From NCBI GenBank assembly GCA_963739435.1, contig CAVUAN010000022.1, positions 127,172 to 191,171 on the forward strand: a stretch of 64,000 nucleotides of DNA, read 5' to 3'. Numbering within the stretch: the first letter of the stretch is position 1; each line of letters opens with the position of its first letter. The notes below the pieces were generated by a model. It saw only the letters and a list, made by a program, of their open reading frames with translations. It was not told the origin of the DNA and ran no database searches. The translations under genes were made by a program, and so were the position numbers. Below are positions 58,926-64,000 of the stretch, in pieces. Source of the DNA: CAVUAN01 sp963739435. GTDB taxonomy: Bacteria > Acidobacteriota > Thermoanaerobaculia > UBA5066 > Gp7-AA6.

Positions 58926-59348
58926 TCAGCGGGCCGATCGCTCGATCGCCTCGATGTCGGCGTCCGAAAGGCCGAAGTGATGGCCGATCTCATGCACCAA
59001 GACATGGGTGACGACCGCACCAAGCGAATCCTCGCCCTCGCACCAGAAATCCAGCAACGGCCGGCGGTAGAGCCAGATCATGTTGGGGAGCGCGCCAGTC
59101 TCCTCGACCGCGCCGCGCTGCGCCAGTCCTTGGCCGCGGAACAGGCCGAGCAGATCGAATTCGCTCTGCGCTCCCATCTCGTCAAGCGTTTCGTCGTCCG
59201 GGAAGTCGACGACCTGAATGACGAGACCCTCGCATAGGCGGCGGAATGACGCAGGCAATTGCGCAAACGCGACCGCCGCGAGCGCATCGAGATCTTCCAG
59301 TGCCGGCGCGCGCAGCCCCGAGAGGGCGCGAGTTGCTTCCGAGGTCAC
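58926..59348 (-). CDS. Minimal zinc metallopeptidase family protein
   Basis: 140 residues. HExxH-type site VLVHEIGHHFGLSDADIEAI near the C-terminus, preceded by NMIWLYRRPLLDFWCEGED, which fits the PF06262 (Zincin_1) group. Start GTG 59348 overlaps the stop of the cNMP-binding gene (GTGA). Third gene of a coupled operon with a response regulator. Confidence 0.84.
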   Translation of the reverse strand: MTSEATRALSGLRAPALEDLDALAAVAFAQLPASFRRLCEGLVIQVVDFPDDETLDEMGAQSEFDLLGLFRGQGLAQRGAVEETGALPNMIWLYRRPLLDFWCEGEDSLGAVVTHVLVHEIGHHFGLSDADIEAIERSAR

Positions 59349-59830
59349 GGCGCGGCCTGAGGATCCGGCTCCCCCACGCCGCCGAACGAGTTGGTTCTGA
59401 TTGCGTCGAGGCCGTCGACAAGCTTGCGCATGCGCGCGGAGAGCGCGGCGCGAACCTTGCCTGCCGCTTCGGGGAACTCGACGAGGACCCGGTGAAAGGT
59501 TTCTCGTTGCACGCGCATCACGACCGTATCTTCGGCCGCGCGCGCCTCGACCCGGCGGACGATGGGGGCATAGAGCGCGCTTTCGCCGACGAGCGCGCCG
59601 GCGCTGGCCCGCCGCGCGCTGTTCGGTTTCGCGCCGCCTTCGCTCAGCAAAATGGCGCCGGAAAGGACGAAATAGCCGGCGTCGCCGACCTCGCCGGGCG
59701 AGAACAGTGCGTCGCCCGCGCACAGACGGCGCTTCTCGCACGAAAATGCGACGAGCTGCACCGCCTCGCGCGGCAAGAAATTGAACGGACGCGTGCGCGC
59801 GAGCCAAGCGACGTCTTTGTCGAGCGTCAC
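59345..59830 (-). CDS. Cyclic-nucleotide-binding-domain protein without HTH
   Basis: 161 residues: CAGDALFSPGEVGDAGYFVL, SGAILLSEGG and GALVGESALYAPIVRRVEAR define a CRP-type cNMP-binding fold, but no DNA-binding helix-turn-helix follows, only an Arg/Lys-rich helix and a Gly/Pro tail. Overlaps the response regulator (ATGA) upstream and the metallopeptidase downstream. Confidence 0.85.
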   Translation of the reverse strand: MTLDKDVAWLARTRPFNFLPREAVQLVAFSCEKRRLCAGDALFSPGEVGDAGYFVLSGAILLSEGGAKPNSARRASAGALVGESALYAPIVRRVEARAAEDTVVMRVQRETFHRVLVEFPEAAGKVRAALSARMRKLVDGLDAIRTNSFGGVGEPDPQAAP

Positions 59831-60540
59831 TCCGATCCCCTTCCCGACGCCATCCCGGCGACGAGCTTATAGCCGCCGCCCTCGGTGACGAGGAGTTGAG
59901 CTTCGGCCGGATTGTCCTCGATCTTTTGGCGCAGCCGATAGATATGTGTCTCCAAAGTGTGCGTGGTCACGTTGGCGTTGTAGCCCCAGACGTGCTTGAG
60001 CAGCGTTTCGCGCGTCACCGGCTGCTGCTCCGCGCGATGCAGATAGCTCAGGATCGCAGCTTCCTTTTCGGTCAGGCGAAGCTTGACGCCCTGAGCGTCG
60101 ACCAGGTTCTTCGATGTCGGACGAAAAGTATAAGGGCCAACCTGAATCTCCGCGTCTTGGCTCGCCTCGTATTGGCGAAGCTGCGAGCGGATTCGGGCGA
60201 GCAGCTCCACGAAGCGGAATGGCTTGCTGAGCGTGTCGTTTGCGCCCGAATCAACTGCGCGAACGGCGTCCGCATCCGAATCCTGCGCGGCGAGCATGAT
60301 GATGGGACGGCGGTAGCCGTCCCGGCGTAAAATTTTGACAGCCTCTCGCCCGTCCAGATCGGGCAGGCCGACGTCCATGATGACTAGATCGGGCGCGGTT
60401 AGTGCCGCAAATTTGAGCGCCGCCTCCGCCGTTCCAACGACGTCGACTTGAAACTCCGGATGCAAAGCCAGCTGCTCGACCAGCGCGTTACGCAAGTCGG
60501 CGTCATCATCCACAATAAGTATTCGCCGCGTTTGCCTCAT
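59827..60540 (-). CDS. OmpR-family response regulator
   Basis: 237 residues. Receiver domain with acidic D11-D13, phospho-acceptor D56 (LVIMDVGLPDLDG) and Lys in NDTLSKPFRF; winged-helix output domain (KLRLTEKEAAILSYLHRAEQ, VTRETLLKHVWGYNANVTTH, THIYRLRQKIEDN). No sensor kinase adjacent; instead it is translationally coupled to a cNMP-binding protein. Confidence 0.93.
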   Translation of the reverse strand: MRQTRRILIVDDDADLRNALVEQLALHPEFQVDVVGTAEAALKFAALTAPDLVIMDVGLPDLDGREAVKILRRDGYRRPIIMLAAQDSDADAVRAVDSGANDTLSKPFRFVELLARIRSQLRQYEASQDAEIQVGPYTFRPTSKNLVDAQGVKLRLTEKEAAILSYLHRAEQQPVTRETLLKHVWGYNANVTTHTLETHIYRLRQKIEDNPAEAQLLVTEGGGYKLVAGMASGRGSE

Positions 60541-60705
60541 TGACGCTAGTTTACCGGCAGGGTCGGCCGGCGGCTAGTCCGGCATTGCAACAAGGCTATG
60601 CCCGTCAGGCGACAGCGCGCCTTTCCTGATGCCGGCCCTCGCCGGCCTCAGAGTTCGAGGAACGCCGCGGGAGCGCCCCGGACGCCCCCAAGTATTCCCT
60701 TATGT

Positions 60706-60801
60706 TCACATCCCTGGAATCTTGGCCAATTCCAAGACCTCGATGCCTCCGCCATGAGCAAGATGCGGGTGACCCTTGGTCATCGCGACCGCCTTGTCGC
60801 A
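60706..60801 (-). pseudogene. 3' remnant of a YCII-like gene
   Basis: Encodes AVAMTKGHPHLAHGGGIEVL and ends AKIPGM, which matches the C-terminus of YCII-type proteins (AxxxAxxHPHLxxGGxIEVxEI). No upstream part is present before the DUF899 gene. The remaining gap 60,541-60,705 shows nothing clear. Confidence 0.45.
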
Positions 60802-60812
60802 GATTGTCGGCT

Positions 60813-61525
60813 CTACGCCGCGTATTCGTCGTGCAGCCGCACCCAGCTCATCGGGAAGGGCAAACCGTCCTCTTGCCGTCCGAGCGTCGTCAGATCGAGG
60901 TAGTTGTAGGCCGGATTCATCAGATCGAGTCCGCGGGAGAAACACGAATAGGTGTGATAGACGGCCCCGTCGTCGCCTTTGACGAAGGCGCTGATCCCCG
61001 GCAGGTCCGTCATCGCCCCTTGCTTCGGCTCGTAGTTGTACGTCGCGGTCGCCCGCTTCAGGTCTTCGTCGCGGAACGAGACTGAGAAGTCGTAGCTGAA
61101 GTCGGACCCTCCGGACGAAACCCAGGGAAAGCGTCCATCCCATCTGGCGCTTGCGCGCCTCGCAGCTTCTCGAGCGGCGCGCGCGAAACGGCGACGAAGC
61201 GCAGTGTCGCGCTGGGCCAGATGCGCGACAATGCCGTTGTAGCCGTCCGCCCAGAAGGAGCAGCTCTTGCAAGGCTTCTCCCATTCGGGCGCGAACATGA
61301 AGTGCTGCACGATCAGCTGCCGATGCGGCCCGAACAGGTCGCTCAAGGTCAGCGCGCCGTCAGGACTCTCGAACGCGATAGGGCTTGTCGATTTTCACCC
61401 ACGGCAGCGCGCGCCGCTTGGCGCTCAAGCGCGTCGCGGGCGCGGGTGAACGCCTTCTCCTCGGCGAGCAACGCCTTGCGGGCCTGAAGCCATTCCTCGG
61501 GCGTGGCGACGGCGTGATCGGTCAT
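60813..61525 (-). CDS. DUF899-family thioredoxin-like protein (one frameshift)
   Basis: About 237 residues. N-terminus TPEEWLQARKALLAEEKAFT RARD region, then after an indel near 61,390 the core: HRQLIVQHFMFAPEWEKPCK, SCSFWADGYNGI, YDFSVSFRDEDLKRATATYN, HTYSCFSRGLDLMNPAYNYL. CKSCSFWAD is the family's Cys motif. Last gene after ArsR, SRPBCC and GST on the same strand. The second half contains a stretch (about 61,140-61,200) of Arg/Ala-rich text that may itself be frame-shifted. Confidence 0.83.
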
Positions 61526-61544
61526 TGCGGTCCTCCTCTTACGA

Positions 61545-62200
61545 TGTTCAGGCGGCGGGCGGCTGGCTCGCCGCGACATAGCTCGGCCGCCGCGCCAGTT
61601 TTTCCGCGGCGCGGCGCAAATTCGGGAAAGGCGGCGAGCAGGTCCTTCCCTTCCGGCATCGCCCTGACGGAGGCGATCATCGGCGCGAGCAGAATATCGG
61701 GCAAGCGTGATGCTGTCGCCGACCAGATGGTCGCGCGAACCGATGGCGCGATCGAGCGCACCCGAGCACCTTGCGGATTTCGGGCAGCGCCGCGTCGATC
61801 GTCGCGCGATCCGGCTGCCCGTCCGGCCCACGCGGGAACGCGTATTGCAGCACATAGTTGCGGACCATCGCCGGATAGCCGTAGCAATTGAGGACGCTGA
61901 TCCATTGTTCGGTCTTCGCGCGTTCGGCGGGCTCGCTCGGCATCAGCGCGGGTCCGGGCAGGGTCTCGTCGAGATGGCGCAGGATCGCGCTCGTCTCGTA
62001 GAGCGCCAGCTCGCCGCAGCGAAAAGTCGGCATCTTGCCGAACGGGTTGAGCGCGAGGATTTCCGGCGACTGCGGCCGCGCGGGCTGCACCGCGTAGGCG
62101 ATGCCCTTCTCTTCGAACGCCATGCGCGCCGAGCGAACGTAGGACGAGCGATAGTCGCCGAGGATCGTCGGCGCCGGCGTCTTCGGCTTGCGCCTGCCTT
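61545..62200 (-). CDS. Glutathione S-transferase domain (frameshifted 3' end; in frame with the SRPBCC gene)
   Basis: N-terminal thioredoxin-like domain: TILGDYRSSYVRSARMAFEE, LALNPFGKMPTFRCGELALY and ETSAILRHLDETLPGPALMP (Glu-Ser glutathione contacts); C-terminal helices RAKTEQWISVLNCYGYPAMV. After indels near 61,690-61,760 it ends LLAAFPEFAPRR-type text. No start codon is found before TILGDY, and no stop codon separates it from the upstream SRPBCC domain, so the two may be one fused protein. Confidence 0.75.
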
Positions 62201-62631
62201 CGAGCGCGGCGTCGAGCCCGCTCCAGCTCGCCTGCCAGCCGTGATGGTGCCGATCGCGCGCTTCCTGGGTGAGGAAAGCCGGATTGTTCGAGCGTGAGGT
62301 CCGTGCCGCCGTCGCGCGGAAGCGAAAGTCAACGTCACGACAGTTTCGGGGCCGCGGCCGGCGCCGTTGAGCCATCCCCACGTGTAGACGAGGCGGTCGG
62401 GCGGACGGATCTCCCTGAATTCGCCGGTGACGACGTGCACCGAGCCCGGACGGCGCATGCATCTCGACCCGATATTTGCCGCCGATGCGAGCGTCGACCT
62501 CGCAGTGAGGGATCGGTCATGGTTTCGGGGCCAAACCAGGCCTGCATCAGGTCTTTGTCGGTGAAGGCGGCGAATACGCGCTCGGGCGGCGCGTTGAAAT
62601 GTCGCTTGATGACGAGATTGTCGGTCGACAT
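62200..62631 (-). CDS. SRPBCC/AHSA1-type protein (frameshifted), possibly fused to GST
   Basis: ATG 62631: LVIKRHFNAPPERVFAAFTD, KDLMQAWFGPETMTD; after indels EFREIRPPDRLVYTWGWLNG and GFLTQEARDRHHHGWQASWS GLD-type C-terminal helix. The ligand-binding START-like fold is standard for genes next to ArsR regulators. The C-terminal helix runs on in frame into the GST domain. Confidence 0.78.
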
Positions 62632-62639
62632 GGCGTCTC

Positions 62640-62976
62640 CTATCCCCGCGGCTGTGACGGGATCCTTGGGCCTTGAGAAGGGCTTCGAGCCGATCGAAGC
62701 CGCGCTCCCAGAAACGTCGAGCGTCGTTGATCCAGCGCTCGGCTTCGCTCGAGCCGATCGCGGCGCAGCGAGCAGACGCGCCAGCGCGCCTCGACCCTGC
62801 GCTCGATCAGTTGCGCCTCTTCCAGAACCTTGAGATGGCGCGAAACGGCCGGGCCGCTGATGTCGAAGGGTTTCGCCAGCTCGCCGACAGTCGCGTCTCC
62901 CGCAGCGAGCCGCGAACACGATCGCGCGCCGGGTCGGATCGGCGAGAGCGGAGAAGGTCTGGCTCAGGAGGTCCAT
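62640..62976 (-). CDS. ArsR-family transcriptional regulator (frameshifted)
   Basis: ATG 62976: LLSQTFSALADPTRRAIV, then in other frames VGELAKPFDISGPAVSRHLK VLE (HTH) and AQLIERRVEARWRVCSLR. About 112 residues. Stop 62640 lies 8 bases before the SRPBCC start. Likely autoregulator of the ArsR-SRPBCC-GST-DUF899 unit. Confidence 0.82.
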
Positions 62977-63016
62977 GCGCGTCGTTTAACATAGAAGTTA
63001 AATGACACGCAAGGCC

Positions 63017-63886
63017 TTATGGCGTTAGTTCTGAAACTTGACGATCGAAACTAGAGAGAGAAGTAGTCGCGGGTGGGAAGAGAATAGGGACCGTAATTCC
63101 CGCTCCTATTGCGCGAGGAATTCCGCCGTCGACGGGCAACACAGTGCCGGTGATCATCGCCGCTGCGGGACTCGCCAGGAAACAGATCGCCGCTGCGACT
63201 TCCTCAGGCTCCGCCAATCGCTTCAACGGCGTCATCGCGACGATCCTCGCCACCAACTCGGGATCTTGCAGGATCGGCGCGATCAGTTGCGTTCGCACGT
63301 AAGTGGGAGCGACGGCGTTGACGCGAATGCCGTTCGGCGCCCATTCGACCGCCAGGGCGCGGGTCATGTTGACGATCGCCCCTTTGCTCGCCTGGTAGGA
63401 GATGTTCGGATAGAGACCTCCGCCCGAAAGTCCCATGATCGAGGCAACGTTGACGATCGCGCCGCCTTTGCCGCCGGCGATCATGTGACGCGCCGCCACA
63501 CGGGCGCAAATGAACGCGCCGGTCATATTGACCGCGATAACCTTCTCCCAGTCGGCGAGCGCGAGTTCGACGGCGGGCCGGCGGATGGCGATGCCGGCGT
63601 TGTTGATGAGGATGTCGACGCCGCCTTCACGCTTCACCGCCTCGGAGAAAGCCGCGTCTACCGACGATTCATCGCAGATGTCGGCCGCGAGCGCGAAGGC
63701 GCGCCCGCCGTCCGCGGCGACTTCCGCCGCGCCGGCGGCGGACGCAGCCTGATCGAGGTCAAGGATCGCCACCTTCGCGCCGGCGGATGCGAGCGCCGAA
63801 ACCGTGGCGCGCCCGATGCCGCGCGCGCCTCCCGTCACCACCGCGAGCCGCCCGTCGAGGCGTAACAACGTATGTACGTCCGCCAT
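63017..63886 (-). CDS. Short-chain dehydrogenase/reductase
   Basis: About 289 residues. Cofactor motif AVVTGGARGIGRATVSALAS; DILINNAGIAIRRPAVELAL; catalytic Ser-Tyr-Lys in NVASIMGLSGGGLYPNISYQ ASKGAIVN region; VRTQLIAPIL; C-terminal ITGTVLPVDGG. A 25-residue extra C-terminal tail (AGITVPILFPPATTSLSSFD) is unusual. ATG 63886 is preferred over a GTG five codons earlier. Substrate unknown. The last 114 bases of the window hold nothing I can identify. Confidence 0.88.
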   Translation of the reverse strand: MADVHTLLRLDGRLAVVTGGARGIGRATVSALASAGAKVAILDLDQAASAAGAAEVAADGGRAFALAADICDESSVDAAFSEAVKREGGVDILINNAGIAIRRPAVELALADWEKVIAVNMTGAFICARVAARHMIAGGKGGAIVNVASIMGLSGGGLYPNISYQASKGAIVNMTRALAVEWAPNGIRVNAVAPTYVRTQLIAPILQDPELVARIVAMTPLKRLAEPEEVAAAICFLASPAAAMITGTVLPVDGGIPRAIGAGITVPILFPPATTSLSSFDRQVSELTP

Positions 63887-64000
63887 TGGCGTTTCCGTCA
63901 CGTCCTGAAAACGCGGCTGCGGTTTCGGTCGAGCATCGAGCCGTCCGTCGTCAAATCGGCGCTGTCAAGGCAAAACAGTTTGGGGTCACACCCGCGAAAG

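Overview
The window looks like two unrelated bacterial genomes joined head to tail. Bases 1 to about 25,980 carry Acidobacteriota-like genes (Thermoanaerobaculia/Holophagae flavour: CRTAC1/FG-GAP protein, Calx-beta protein with a Pro/Thr tail, a repeat protein with a TLCL...YFNP C-terminal domain, HEAT-cyclophilin, many ATGA/GTGA overlaps). Bases about 25,980 to 64,000 carry alphaproteobacterial genes of the Rhizobiales/Beijerinckiaceae-Methylocystaceae type (rpmH-rnpA-yidC-engB, dnaE, dxs, pobA, DUF882, ArsR-SRPBCC-GST-DUF899). The change falls inside two genes at once: a HEAT-cyclophilin gene entering from the left and a sugar-ABC permease entering from the right, both cut at the same spot.

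Reading frames are clean at 1-16 kb (one indel, in nuoL) and mostly clean at 42-60 kb. Between about 16 and 42 kb, and again at 60.8-63 kb, nearly every gene is broken by single-base indels. In at least two cases (hbd, gdhA) start-to-stop length is still a multiple of three, so the breaks look like uncorrected sequencing errors in low-coverage sequence, not decay. I annotate those genes as CDS and flag the breaks.

Acidobacterial part. A minus-strand operon midA-nuoABCD-HIJKL runs off the left edge. It has no nuoEFG, and it opens with a MidA/NDUFAF7-type methyltransferase whose mitochondrial relative methylates the NuoD homologue. Then come a secreted CRTAC1-type protein, a ferritin-like diiron protein, a Calx-beta protein, malic enzyme maeB overlapping proS, a zinc-ribbon/TPR protein, 3-hydroxybutyryl-CoA dehydrogenase, a bactofilin-like membrane protein, an anti-sigma/ECF sigma pair, glutamate dehydrogenase, a BNR-type exported protein, a D-2-hydroxyacid dehydrogenase and the truncated HEAT-cyclophilin.

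Alphaproteobacterial part. In order: a sugar ABC transporter (permease, ATPase, binding protein); a LysR regulator divergent from a RutE-type nitroreductase and DoxX; a cell-wall group (DUF882 M15-like protein, L,D-transpeptidase) beside an NtrC-type regulator; PepF; an HNH protein; an ABC1 kinase; PobA; a small low-GC hypothetical islet; TMEM175 channel; the engB-yidC-rnpA-rpmH operon; dxs with a small membrane protein; an orphan PDZ/7TM/GAF receptor without a kinase; aldo/keto reductase; a YCII-like protein; tRNA-Gln; dnaE; a conserved HNH protein; an overlapping operon of response regulator, cNMP-binding protein and minimal metallopeptidase; DUF899, GST, SRPBCC and ArsR; and an SDR.

I found no CRISPR array, insertion sequence, prophage or clear new defence system. 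The points most worth a second look are the chimeric junction, the midA-nuo linkage, the kinase-less receptor, the palindromic repeat inside a coding sequence, and the SRPBCC-GST read-through.
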